A stretch of DNA of 64,000 bases from Edaphochlamys debaryana (taxonomy: Eukaryota > Chlorophyta > Chlorophyceae > Chlamydomonadales): positions 124,001-188,000 of the forward strand of contig JAEHOE010000067.1 of assembly GCA_016858145.1 (NCBI GenBank), in the 5' to 3' direction. The position numbers and the translations under genes are program-made. Positions within the stretch are counted from its first letter, which is position 1; every line of letters starts with the position of its first letter. Below the pieces are notes generated by a model that did no database searches, was not told the origin of the DNA, and worked only from the letters and a program-made list of their open reading frames with translations. Positions 47,401 to 57,232 of this stretch are shown one piece after another.

Positions 47401-47509
47401 CCCGGCTTCCGTCCATCAACGACCCGCGTGCCGAATACCAGCGGAAGGCGCCTACGACCCGTAGCCAAGACGGCCCCACGCCCAAGCTCGCCGGCAAGCA
47501 CTCGAGCAT
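35428..47509 (-). CDS. OSCA/TMEM63 (DUF221, CSC1-like) membrane channel-type protein, 28 exons
   Basis: Exons (minus): 47387-47509, 47102-47211, 46773-46842, 46459-46577, 45804-45937, 45393-45516, 44838-44928, 44609-44701, 44320-44436, 43646-43759, 42890-43020, 42556-42677, 42205-42329, 41788-41879, 41366-41495, 41129-41173, 40171-40322, 39314-39446, 39083-39145, 38863-38917, 38509-38639, 38142-38252, 37956-38021, 37672-37731, 37395-37478, 37075-37182, 36708-36800, 35428-36375. All phases agree; 3744 bases, 1247 aa. Membrane segments lie near residues 115-140 and 230-250. An RRM-like cytosolic domain follows (YSVRVERVP at about 259; SAFVTFATPES at about 368), closed by EAPEPSDIQYENLE (about 425), a hallmark of the PHM7/DUF221 cytosolic domain. 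Further membrane segments span about 450-865. The GQHLYVIFVVVTYSSGMPIL helix (about 715) matches the family's pore region. The tail (933-1247) is Pro/Gly-rich and disordered. Known members are mechanosensitive or osmosensitive cation channels. Odd points are a Cys-rich loop (about 480-545) and two GC-AG introns. The start codon is provisional. Confidence 0.88.
39420..39740 (-). repeat. tandem copies of an exon 18 acceptor edge inside intron 17
   Basis: The exon 18 start (plus strand GTGTCCGAGACACTGCA, ending at the splice acceptor near 39447) recurs at about 39523-39540, at about 39640 (diverged) and at about 39720. Each is followed by related intronic text (GTGCCAAGACGGGGAAATAA). The duplicated segment spans the intron end plus about 20 coding bases. 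Confidence 0.8.
40290..40870 (-). repeat. 134-bp tandem repeat covering intron 16 and the first bases of exon 17
   Basis: The segment beginning TTCTCCTGCGTGGCC occurs at 40291, 40424, 40558, 40692 and 40826, a period of 133-134 bp. Each copy contains the exon 17 start, its CAG splice acceptor and the pyrimidine tract. Five near-identical acceptors are therefore stacked in front of one exon. Confidence 0.95.
43720..44100 (-). repeat. 119-bp tandem repeat covering intron 9 and the first half of exon 10
   Basis: The segment ending GGGAAAGAC-CTGTGGGTAGG occurs at about 43750, 43870 and 43989, and a broken fourth copy of its coding part lies at about 44080-44105. Each copy holds about 40 coding bases of exon 10 plus its acceptor. 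Confidence 0.93.
45100..45420 (-). repeat. about 116-bp tandem repeat covering the 3' end of exon 6 and intron 6
   Basis: GTGCCGAAACACACAC occurs at 45101, 45219 and 45334. Between these positions lie copies of the last 38 coding bases of exon 6 with its GTGAGG donor. Here the donor side is duplicated, unlike the acceptor-side repeats in other introns of the same gene. Confidence 0.9.
46040..46500 (-). repeat. degenerate copies of the exon 4 donor edge within intron 4
   Basis: CACCATCGCCCCAG-(T/G)CCGCAGA, the complement of exon 4's final codons and donor (true edge near 46459), recurs at about 46205 and 46360, with a more diverged copy at about 46060. Spacing is irregular and the copies are diverged, so this is an older event than the other repeats in this gene. 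Confidence 0.75.
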
Positions 47510-47892
47510 TGCCCTCAAACCGTGCCGCTGGCTGCGCGCACAGCTCAGCCACGGCCCCAACTCGCCATGGTGCGACCGCTCCTCTCCGCGGCCCCGAGTC
47601 CAACAGGCTAGCAGGGATGTATTGTGATGTGTGTTGGTAAAATCATCTCGAGGTAGCACAGGACGGTTCGGTCACGGTCAAGGGGTGTTGGGCGTCAAGA
47701 AGCAAGAGCAGCGTGATTCACATCGCCGCTGTCAAATATGTTATAAAGCTGTGCAAGTAATAACGTTGGAACGCGAAACCGAGCGACGCGCGAGTCCGCA
47801 TGAGGACGTGGCCCATTCGCGCGCCTTCTCTCTCTCTGCACCGGCTTACGCTCGTAGGGTAAAACAACACCCGATAATTACAATTGCCCATC
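47510..47892. promoter_or_regulatory. divergent promoter between the OSCA-type gene and the ABCI12-like copy
   Basis: Only 383 bases separate the two presumed start codons, which point away from each other. The region is closely matched by 60079-60453. Shared stretches include CTGTGCAAGTAATAACGTTG and GAACGCGAAACCGAGCGACG, directly before the ABCI12 leader. Conservation in both copies suggests a bidirectional promoter. Individual elements were not identified. Confidence 0.6.
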
Positions 47893-50232
47893 ATGGCAGC
47901 GTGGCGGTGTGCTGCCAACCTGCACACTCCCGCGAGCCAGCCATCGCCGAGCAGACCAGCGGCGTGCCCCCTCCTAGGCCGCTCATTCACACGCTCTCGA
48001 CTAGTCACTCGCGCATCCGCAGCGGCGGTGCCTGGACCTGCGCCGGGCTCGCCAGCTGGGGCACCCGCCGGCAAGGATGCGGCGAAGCAGAAGGTTCCCA
48101 TCCAGCAGCAAATCCTCAACGGCATCCTGGGGATCTCGAACGTGCCATACAGGTGCGCGGGGGACGGGGGGCCGGAGACGCCCGAGGGCGCCACCCCGCC
48201 CATCGTGCCCATTGGGGTATGCGGCTCCACACCCAAAGAATTGCCCACGCCCACGCCCAAGTCCTGTCCCCTCGCCTGCAGCTCTTTCGTTCCCTCTCCA
48301 GTCACGTTCCTGCACACTGTAGACGCTCGGATCAAGCAGGTGCGCGGCGCTGCCCCCCAGGCCGGGCGCCGGTGGCGAGGCAGTAGCCGGCGGGGAGAGC
48401 CCCCTGCTGGGCTCCGAGCCCGCTGGATCATGGACCGAAGGGGCAGAAAGGCATGAGGCTGAAGTGCCTGGTGCCAAGGGACACGATGAAGTCAGCCGCT
48501 GCATCGGCAACGGAGCGCAGCAGGGGCTGTACGACTTGCCCCCCTTAGGCCCGGCGAAGACATGGACTGGGGTCGGCCCGCCCCTCGCACCCCTCGCCTG
48601 CGCCTTTCCCCTCCTCTCCTACCACAACCCACCCACCCGCCCGCCCACCCACCCACCCACCCCCAGGTCTGGCTCGTCGCCCTCTACCTCCTCATCGCCG
48701 CGCCTCGCCCACCATCCGCCTGGCCATTGCGGGCACCATTGCGCTCGTCACCATGGCCAACTTCCCGCCGCGGCTGTGGCAGAGCCAGCTCAAGCGCCTG
48801 GCCCTGCTGTGTGGGCTGCTCTTCGCCTCCACGCTGCTGCTGGCGGATGGCATGCCGCCCGTACTGCAGGTGGGGGTCCTGTGGAGCAAGTCTGGGGCGG
48901 GATGCGGGAGGTACGGCATTGGCGGTCAGGGGTGGATGGGGGTTGTATTTGAAGACCGGGCGCCGCCCATGCCCATGACGGAGTGCCTGGTAACAAGCAG
49001 ACTAGCAGAGATGCCTATGCCCTGCCGTTCAACCTCGCCGTTCTTCACCCCTTCCTCCCTCCCTCCCCTTATACGCCCCGATCCGATGCCACAGCCGCGC
49101 GCCCCGCCCCCTGCTCTGGAGGGGCTGGCCCCTCTGGCGTCCACGGGGTACGCTTACGTAATCGCGCACGTGGGCCCCGTGACCGTTACGCACCGCTCGC
49201 TCAATCCGGCGGTTACGGCGGCGGCGCTCACGTTCAGGTCCCTTCAGACCGCCAGTCTGTGCCCCGTGACGACACCGGGAGAGGAGATGGCCATCGGTGG
49301 GTCTGGGTCCGGGGGGTGGGTGTCTGGGGTTTGGGATCCACTGAAGCAGGCGGGGGCGGGGGGGCGACGGGGGGCGCGAGCTGGGAGGGCATCGAGACGG
49401 GGGTCCCGTGCGATGGCGGTTGGTGGGTGGGTTGGGTTTTGGGATGGGAGTGGGGGCGTGCACGCATCAAAGGGATGTCGAGAGGACGTGTGGTCGTCGT
49501 CGAGGGATGAGACGTAGGGCACGGGCGCGCCTGGCGGCAGGGTAGAGGTCCCGCGCCCTACGGCGACGGGCGGGCGGCCGGGAAGGGGCTGATGGACGGG
49601 CCCTGGGCGGTGGACGGGCCACCGCCCCTACGCTCCGCCGCGTTGTGACCCCTCTCCCTCAACACGCAACCCCTGCCCACCACCACTCCCGTCCACTCCG
49701 CCCTCTTCGCCCCGGCCCGCACCGCTGCGCTGGTGGCTGGCCCCTCTGCGGCTGCTGCGGGTGGCGGTGGACGAGATCGCCATGACGCTGCTGCTGTCGC
49801 TGCGGTTCATGTCGCTGGTGTTCGAGGAGGTGGGGCGCGGGGTGGTGGGGGGGGGAAAGTGGGGTTGGGTGTGCGGGCGGAAGGGCGATGGTGGAGGGAG
49901 GCGTTGGTGTGCGGCGGTGCGGTTTATGTCGTCGGTGTTCGAGGAGGTGGGTTTGAGGGGAGGTGGCATGGACACCGGGGAGGACGCGGGTGGAGGACAG
50001 GGGTGGGGGTCTGTCTGGTGAAGTTCGGGCAGAGCGAGGAGCCCCGCGCTCTCCTCCGTGCCCCACCACTCCCCTACCCTCTCCCCCATGGCCCCAGGTC
50101 CGCAACCTGTCCCTGGGCCTGGCCGCCCGTGGCATCAACTGGGAGGCCCAGGGGGGCCCGGGGTCCATCCACATGGCGGGCCGCCTGTGCGTGCGCCTCT
50201 TCGGCAACCTCTTCCAGCGGAGCGACAAGTAG
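47893..50232 (+). pseudogene. decayed duplicate of ABCI12 (plastid EcfT-like), left copy
   Basis: This is colinear with the intact gene at 60454-63540: leader exon 47893-48152, then 48282-48339, 48667-48869, 49095-49296, and exons 5 and 6 near 49712 and 50098. Lesions relative to the intact copy: one C is missing in exon 3 (near 48699), which shifts the frame early in the first membrane block; the exon 5 acceptor CACAG is GCACC (near 49710); and the sequence diverges after the codons for LFQRS, reaching a TAG at 50230-50232. The last exon is therefore absent here. That removes the second of the two xRG coupling motifs of EcfT proteins. It could still be transcribed from the shared promoter, but a normal transporter subunit is not expected. 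Confidence 0.85.
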
Positions 50233-50939
50233 TGCGGGATGTCCATCCAGGAAAAGGGCTGAGCCGATCAACCCCCTATCAATCCCGGGGGGCTTCGCCC
50301 ATAGCTTCAAAGTGTTCGGTTTCTATCGACATGTTGAGTTTGCGTAGGGTCGATCAGTTTCCCTGCTCTTAATTACAAGCGATAGGGATAAGGAAGTTAA
50401 AGCTTGTGGCATCGTGGGCTAGGCTAGGCGTGTATCGCATGTTCTGGCACGGACGCACGGACACCGACACGGGGTAATCCCAGGGGGCTTCGGGCGTTAC
50501 ATTCGGACCCGCCGTCGGCCCCTCACACCTCGCTGTGCCTGCCTCCTCCAGCCGCTCCCGCCTCATTCAGCCCAGGTCCGCTGGGGGGGGCTCAGCGTTC
50601 ACGCGTGTCCTCCCGTGCCGACGCCACCCAGCCGCCTCCGCCTGCTCTCACGCCGCATGCTTGTCAGCTCCTTGAGCTCAACCTCAGCTTGCCTCAGCCT
50701 AGCCAACTCCTCGCATGGGACGGACCAGCACCAGCCCCGCCTCTCCTCCCCCTGCCTCCAGCAAGGCCTCTCTTGCACGCCTGAACCAGTGTTGCTCTAG
50801 TAGTCGGTTAGTCGGCTGGACAGTCGGCCGGCGCCGGCTAATCTCAAGGAATTCCGGAATACTGCTCCGGAATTCCGGAATAAACGTTTCCCTGCCATGG
50901 CTTCCCGTGTCTGCACGGGCCACTCAGAGACGTTGCGTG

Positions 50940-50973
50940 GCGCTGCTGGCGGCGTTCAGCGTCACCATCGAGC
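50940..50973 (+). pseudogene. remnant of the ABCI12 last exon
   Basis: CTGCTGGCGGCGTTCAGCGT followed by CACCATC matches the intact gene's last exon (63500-63527) with one mismatch over 27 bases. In the intact gene this encodes the final membrane helix (LLAAFSVII). It lies about 710 bases past the point where the pseudogene breaks off. The left copy therefore once had its last exon and was later interrupted. Confidence 0.75.
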
Positions 50974-51131
50974 TAGCTAGCTGGCTGCTGCTGCTGGGGT
51001 TGTGGTGGCTGCTGGACGACGGGCAGTACGGGCATCGTGTGTTGCATTGGTTTCATTTCGCTGGCAGTGAGGCTTCCAAGTAGGTGCATGTATGCTGGCA
51101 TAGCGCAACGCGTCAGCCAGCATATTGTGTG

Positions 51132-51223
51132 CCCTTGCCGCCCGGGGCGCCGGCACCTCAGACCTGAGGAGGTCAGCAGGCCGGATGGAAGAGACAAGCA
51201 AGGTCCCTCGAACGAAGAGCCAG
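51132..51223 (-). repeat. 92-bp direct repeat, left copy (esterase pseudogene 5' piece)
   Basis: Nearly identical to 58930-59021. Shared blocks include CCCTTGCCGCCCGGGGCGCC and CAAGGTCCCTCGAACGAAGA. In the right copy it abuts the first recognisable exon of the minus-strand esterase pseudogene, so this is probably a stray fragment of the same sequence. Confidence 0.8.
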
Positions 51224-52754
51224 TTGCACTCCCCGCTCCCCTGATTCGACATTTACTCCTCTCCACACAGTAATCAACGTTGGAATAGGCCAACAAGAGC
51301 ATCCCGGGCAGCGACAAGGGTGGGGCGGCTGCCCGAAGGCAGGAAAAGGGCTAAGCCCCGTGGGCCCCCCCAGGGAGCCCAGTGTTTGCAACACAACCCC
51401 TCTCCACCACCAGCGAAGCTCGCTCCCACAGGACATCACTGCATCACGTGCTGCCCACACGCACACACCAGGGCCGGCCGGCTCTCAGCCGCGCCCTGTT
51501 TCTCTGGTTTACACTAGCAGCCCTGAACACACCAGGGCACTCTTCGCTTGCTGCTTGCCTACGGATTCCTCGCCACCTCAGACACCCCGGGGCAGCGCCT
51601 CTTCGGCGCGTCACCTAATTGCCGTTGTACTGCCCCAGGTTCAATCAAGCGCAGTACTCCCATGGCATTGGCCACGCATTGCCCAAGTACTGTCCACGCC
51701 CACGCAACAACCGCCCGCCTCTCGCCCGCCCGCCGGTGTGCACCATCCCACTTGCTTCCCCCGCCGCTGGCCCCGCCCCCACCCCCCCGCACCCGCACGC
51801 CTCCGCCTGCCCGCTGCATGGCCGCCCCTCCCACGCCCCATCCTACGTGACGTACGACCCAACCCGCTGCCGACCCCACATCCGCCCCTGAGGCTTGCCC
51901 GCGTTCGCCACTCACGGGTGAAGGCCCCGCCCGCTCGCTGACGCCAGTGGCGGCTGCCACGAATCCGGATTGGATTCCGAGATCAGCGGGCCAGATCCCG
52001 TGTGACGTCAGTCCGCCCAGCCGCCAGGCCGGGCCCCCACGGTCGGGGGCAGGGGGCGCACGGAGGCGCCGGGTCCCACCGCAGAACGGCGGGGACCCCT
52101 TCAGGCGCTGGATGCCCTGCAGGGGAGCAGCGGGGCAGGAGGGGCAGAGGAGGGCGGGGCCGTCGTCAGGACGCGGGGGGCGGAGGTGGAGAAGCGCGGG
52201 CAGAGCACGACTCAGCGCACGGACCGCGCACAGCAAGGCTACGCACAGCACGCGACCACTCTCTTCAGCTTTTCCTCTGCGCTCGATAGCACACGACTGA
52301 GCACAGTGCATGGCCCGTACACAGCAGGCCTCAGTCGCACGGCTGGGCGTTGCGTGCCATCGGCCATCGGCCAAAAGTTCCCCAAAAGTTCCCCAAACGC
52401 CCGGAACGCTCATAGGCAAGGGCAGGGCAGGGCAGAGCGGAGCGCTGGGCAGCGGGGCGGGCGCACCTTGGGGGTGCGTGTGTAGGGCGGGGCGCGTCCG
52501 AGAGCTGCGAGGGCCGTGGCGGGAGGAGGGGAGGGGAGAGGGGTGGGCGTGGCGGCGGCCGCGGGGGAGGCGCAAGCGCCAAGGGCTGTCGGGCCGCGGG
52601 TGGGCACGCGAGGGGTCCCCGCTGCACCTAGGCCCCCAGCCGCACCCGGATGCGTGACCTGTGCCTCTCCCCGAGGCTGCGCCCCGCTCCCCCATCATCC
52701 CCCCCTCCCTGCCACCCGCCTGACCCGCACCCCGCACCTGCGCCCCGCCGGCCC

Positions 52755-53462
52755 TCACATCACGCAGCAGCAGCGAGGGGCTCCCGGAGCGGAGCGGTCG
52801 GTCGGACGCATGCCGGCCTCAGCACCCGGCTGCACGCCGTGGCCGCCGCCGCTGCCCGCGCCAGCCTCCGGGCCCGAGCTGACGGGGCGGGGCGCTGCAG
52901 GGGGGATCGGCTCCGGAACCGCAGGCCCGCACGGAAGCGAAAGGGCCGCTCCCGGCGGTTCCGTGGCGCTCGAGGTCTCCGCGCCAGAGCGTTGGACTTC
53001 AGCGCTGGGCCCTGACGCCGACACCGGCGCCGAGCCGGATGCGTCAGCCGTCGGCTGTTGGGAGCTCGCCGGCGTGCCGGTGACGCCCAGGTGGAGCGCG
53101 GCGGCTGACACCCGCGAGCCGCTCGAGAGGCCTCCCCCCACGGCCTCGGCCTCGGGCGCCTGGGCAGCGGCCTCCGGCGCCGGGGCAGCGGCCTCGTCAG
53201 CGAGTACCCTGAGGAGCTCTTGCATCTGCTCCTCGGCCCTCGCAGCCCGGGCCGCGGCCACGGCCGCGGCCTCCGCAGCCCGGACCGCGGCCAACCGGTT
53301 GAGAATACCCAGCGCCCACGCCGCGCAGACTGCAGCCGTCGCGTCGTTCGCAAGCGCGGGAGGTTCTTCGTTGGCCTCACGCCGCAGGTCCTCGACGGCA
53401 GCGTGGAACCGTGCGCGGGTGATTTGCGCCTGGGACACCGGTGCCGGTCTCTGGTCTCCCAT
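52755..53462 (-). CDS. hypothetical Ala/Pro-rich protein with a CaaX-like C-terminus (235 aa)
   Basis: The minus-strand frame from ATG 53462 to TGA 52755-52757 has no introns. Residues about 10-90 are charged and Ala-rich with heptad-like spacing (LRREANEE, ILNRLAAV, EEQMQELLRVLADE), suggesting a coiled coil. The rest is Ala/Pro/Ser/Gly-rich and probably disordered. The final four residues, CCVM, would fit a farnesylation CaaX box. I recognise no family. The open frame extends upstream of the chosen ATG to 53696. GC-rich DNA readily gives chance open frames, so the coding status is uncertain. Confidence 0.35.
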   Translation of the reverse strand: MGDQRPAPVSQAQITRARFHAAVEDLRREANEEPPALANDATAAVCAAWALGILNRLAAVRAAEAAAVAAARAARAEEQMQELLRVLADEAAAPAPEAAAQAPEAEAVGGGLSSGSRVSAAALHLGVTGTPASSQQPTADASGSAPVSASGPSAEVQRSGAETSSATEPPGAALSLPCGPAVPEPIPPAAPRPVSSGPEAGAGSGGGHGVQPGAEAGMRPTDRSAPGAPRCCCVM

Positions 53463-54418
53463 ATCTATGAACGCGAAAGCAAGTGTGGCCTGGCTCTCGT
53501 TGATAGGTGCAAGCGCGCAAGTGCGAAGGCGCCGGGTGCAGACCGGGCGCCCGTATCGCGACTTGCGAGCCGTGGGTCGCCAATGACGTCGCGGGAAGCT
53601 CATCTTTCTTTGACAGTGTGTACTACTGTGGCCCGCGACGGAACGCTTGCGGGGGTTACAATTATTGCGCGACCTCCGTATGGGGCATGGCTGCACGGCG
53701 AGGCACTGAGAGGCTGAGAGGCAAGCCCTCGCACTTCAGACGTCGTCGCTGCTGCATACTGGTTAATACTTCGACGCAGCAGCGCCTAAGACGGGCGAAA
53801 GTGCACGCGAAGCACTCTGCGATCTCGGGTTGCGGAGCCCCTCTCCCCCGGGGGAGTATCTGATGAGCATACGACGCCCCCCCCCCCCCACACACACACA
53901 CAGACGCACGCCAAGGTATGAGCAGCGAGTGGGGGCCTCCTTGCTCTGGGCGCTGGTGGGCTGGCTGGCTGGTATGGCTGGAGCACAGGCGTCATGGAAC
54001 GAAGGCAATGTGGTCAAGTTGACTGGGCGTGGAAGGACTTGGGGGATAGGGCGCCGGGCCTGCAGGTCATGCGGTCGAAATGCGGGTTCCCTCGCCCCTC
54101 AACACATGGTCCCTTTCCTCTTCGTCTCCGCCTGTCTGTCTGCGACAAGGGGTGGGGCGGGCAGGGCTAGGAGACTAGGCAGGCCGTGGGCGCGGGCGCT
54201 TGGGCTTTGGGTGACTGGGACGGTCTGGGTGACCCCTAGATGCCACTGAGCGCGAAGGCTGCAAGCTTTCGGCGGGTGCGGGAGGGGGGCAGAGGTCAAG
54301 GAGCAACGTGTGGGACTGCGGGGCAGGCGTTCTCAAGGCCGGTTTCCTGAGCAAACCAAACCCTGCCAACGACCAACTAACGTCGTCACCAACTGCAAAC
54401 CGCCAACCGCTGCCGTAC
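53463..54418. other. spacer without recognised genes
   Basis: Nothing supported on either strand. A short (CA)n/C-rich tract lies at 53879-53903. Confidence 0.5.
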
Positions 54419-55430
54419 AGCCCGGCAACCTGCACGTGGACGAGGCGGTTGTGTCGTACATGGGCAAGCTGGAGGAGCACCGGCGGCGTGCAGTGCGAGG
54501 CGGAGGGGCGGTACCAGGAGGCCAAGTAAGGTGCTGACCCCAGCGCCTGGCGGACCTGGGGACGGCACAGGTGGGGTCGGACTCTTGGTCTGACTCTGGA
54601 TCTGGATCTGGGTGGGCTCAGGGAACGCTATCTTGACGTGTGTGACTTGGCGGGGATCCACCGGGCCGCACTCCCGCCCGGGCGGACGGCGATGTGTGGG
54701 TTTTGGTGGTTTAAGCCTAGGGGGCTAGGGGCTCCAGTCTGCGACATCTGGCAGACCCGTGCACGGCGCAGGCGGGTGCGTGGAGCGCCTGAGCCCAGCC
54801 CGGAGAGGAAGAGGAGCGGGAACTTCCCGACGCGTTCCCAACGCCTATCGGCCTCGACCCGTCCCCCCCCCCAGGTGGACCGATTGCGGCAGGAGCTGGC
54901 GGCCGATCAGGTGGGGCCGGGCTCTGTTGGCTTCAACGAAGCGAAGCGTGGCTGGGCCCCGTGATTGTGCGAGAACCGCAATCCTAGGCAACGACCTATG
55001 GGCCTACCGGTACGTTGTCCCTTAAGGATCGGCGGTGCCGAGGCCGGCATGGGGCGGGGTTGGGGGGCACGGTGGCGCAGTCTCCGCACTGCAGACGTAG
55101 AGGTGCGGGATGGATGGTAGGGGTGCGAGACGCGTGGCCGCTGGGTGGTCAAGCAAGCCCGCAAGCACCCCCCCTCCACGCCGACGCCCGGCCGCTCCCC
55201 GCCGTCCTCTGCACCCCCGCCCCTCCTCCCTCCCCCCCACTGTCAGGTCCGGTCCAACATGTCGTCGCCTCTCAGCCTTTCACCGTCCACCACGCCGACC
55301 TCCCACCCAACCACCCAAGTGCTAACTAACCTAACCACCCAACCACCAACCGCCCCCAAGGACGAGCTGGAGGCAACCCTGGCCCAACGGGAGGCCGAGT
55401 CCAAGGTCAAGATCAGGAAGGGGGCATTGG
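54419..55430 (+). pseudogene. exon remnants of a coiled-coil protein
   Basis: Three exon-like pieces occur in order. The first, 54419-54528, encodes NLHVDEAVVSYMGKLEEHRR and then, after a frame break near 54488, CEAEGRYQEAK followed by a GTAAGG donor. The second, 54874-54909, has a CAG acceptor, VDRLRQELAADQ and a GTGGGG donor. The third, near 55361-55420, encodes DELEATLAQREAESKVKIRK. The pattern is typical of long coiled-coil flagellar or basal-body proteins of algae, but I cannot name the family. The break in the first piece and the lack of connecting exons point to a decayed fragment. Confidence 0.4.
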
Positions 55431-57232
55431 GCTTCCTGGTATTACGATGGGGTCCCTGGAACTGACCCTCCATTCACATCCGTCGCTCTCTCCTTCCTCT
55501 GAACCCCCCCCCCCCCCGGTGCTCCTGCTCAGCGGCTCGCACGACCGCGAGACGGCCTGCTGCGGCGGCCGACATGGTGCAAGCGGTGAGGGGGCCGGTC
55601 GCGCAGTGAGAGGCGGGGATGGCAAAGCTGGCGCCGCAACCCAGTGCTGCAACCTCCCTGGCTCACGCGGGTTGCCCCTTGCCTTCAAGCTGCCGAATCC
55701 CATGTAACGCCCGCCACTGGGTCCACCAATCAGGTGTGCGATGCCCTCAACCGCCACCGCACGCGCCGCCCCGGCGGCCGCCTGCGAAACCCGCCGGGCG
55801 CGTACGTGACGGGGATGCTCGTCCCACGCGGTGGATCCATCTGCGTGGATCCAGCGGCGCTGGCGCTGCTGGGCGTACGGCACATCCTGGAGGTTCCTAG
55901 CCTGCTCGAGCAGCTGAGGGCCGGTGCGGGGTGCGGGGCGGTGGGGTCGTTCACCTCGGTAGAGTCTGGTGATCCCCGGAAGAACCTCCTTTAGCGGTCG
56001 CATGCTTGAAAGACGGGGGTAAAGCAAAGCGCAATGCTGCGCAGTGCACGATGACACGCTGGGAAACGGGGGTGGAGCAGGGCGCCTGCGCCTGGCCCAC
56101 GCACGCATGGTGGCATCGGCGCCTTGTAACACGCTGGGCAGCAGTTATTACCGGTGCACCGCTCAGGAGGGCCCGGCCGCGTGTCCGCCGGCCCTCAAGA
56201 GCGAGGGGGTCATGCCCTCCAGACTCCCCCCTCTACATAGCTATCGCGGAATCGCTCGGGCGTGCTGACACAGCAGGACAGCTCGTGGTCGTTGTGAAGG
56301 GCTTACGGTGCTTGCATTAGGCCATGCTACTCCCGGCACGGTACCGGCTCTCCTCAAACTCTTACTTCTCTTTCTATCTCTTGGAGGGTGCATGTGAATG
56401 TGCGCCCAACCCAACCGGCAAAGTCCGGCATTGCGGGGTTGCGAAGGCCCCTAACTTATGGCGGCGTGGGTTGAGTCCGTGCGCTGTGGGCGTAGTGCTT
56501 GATTGCGCGGCCCCAGTGCTGCCCGGCCTCGCGGGGTTTGGGGCTCAGCCTTTTTCCCTGTCCTGAGGGACAGACACCCTTGTTCTCTGAGATGAGGCTT
56601 ACACATGGTGGCGCGGCTCGGTGCCTATGTGCGCACTCAGTGCGGTGTGCCAGCTGGCAGCGCCCAGGGGCTTGAGAGTGTAGACGTGGCTCATCACAGG
56701 CGGGCTGCTGCTCGCCAGATCAGCTCCAGCAGGGCAGGTATGCCTGGACGCTAGGGGCACAGCACGCGGCGTGCATGGCACACCCTACAAGGCGGGCGGT
56801 GCCCCACCGGGTCCAAAGCACCCCAGGTCTCCTGTTTGGCAACGCCCGGTTGCCGAAACTCCACGCGGACAGCCCAGGAGCCCGCGTCGACCCGCACTGA
56901 CACCCCCCACCCTTTGCACCCATGATAACCGGCCCAGTGCCAACCATCAGTTTGCATGCTGCCGGCCCTTAGTCAACCCGCCAACACCAACCAAGCTTGG
57001 GGCGCAGCCCCGCCTCACCCCACGCTACCCCCCGCACTAGCCCAGGCGCACGGAGCGGCGCCGGCGGCCTCAGCGGGGCCCACCGCGCGCCGACACGCCG
57101 TGCCAGCGCCTGCGGTGGCGAGGCGCGCGAGGCGCCGCAACCCTCGCCACACAGTCCTCACCTCACACACCCCCACCCCGCCAGCAACCTGGGTCCGCGG
57201 TCCAGCAGCGGCCGGCCGCCCTCGGCGGGGGC
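55431..57232. other. spacer without recognised genes
   Basis: An open stretch near 55733-55925 (+) encodes an Arg/Pro-rich segment after a possible acceptor, but I recognise no family. A diverged dispersed-repeat core lies near 56535. Otherwise nothing is supported. Confidence 0.45.

Larger units (their letters stand above)
50233..52754. other. repeat-rich spacer following the ABCI12 pseudogene
   Basis: No intact gene is seen. Contents: about 700 bases of foreign-looking sequence at the break point of the pseudogene (including inverted dispersed-repeat pieces near 50250 and 50375-50425); an ABCI12 last-exon remnant (50940-50973); a 92-bp repeat shared with 58.9 kb (51132-51223); and the inverted dispersed repeat at 51305-51425. 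The remainder to 52754 is GC-rich without recognisable coding sequence. Confidence 0.55.

Noticed and set aside
47884..48456. Single-exon 190-aa reading of the left ABCI12 leader region
   Set aside because: It reads through the donors at 48153 and 48340 and starts at a TTG. The paralogue and family alignment show introns there.
52755..53696. Upstream extension of the CaaX reading frame to 313 aa
   Set aside because: The extra N-terminal residues are Arg/Cys-rich without pattern; the internal ATG at 53462 is the better start.
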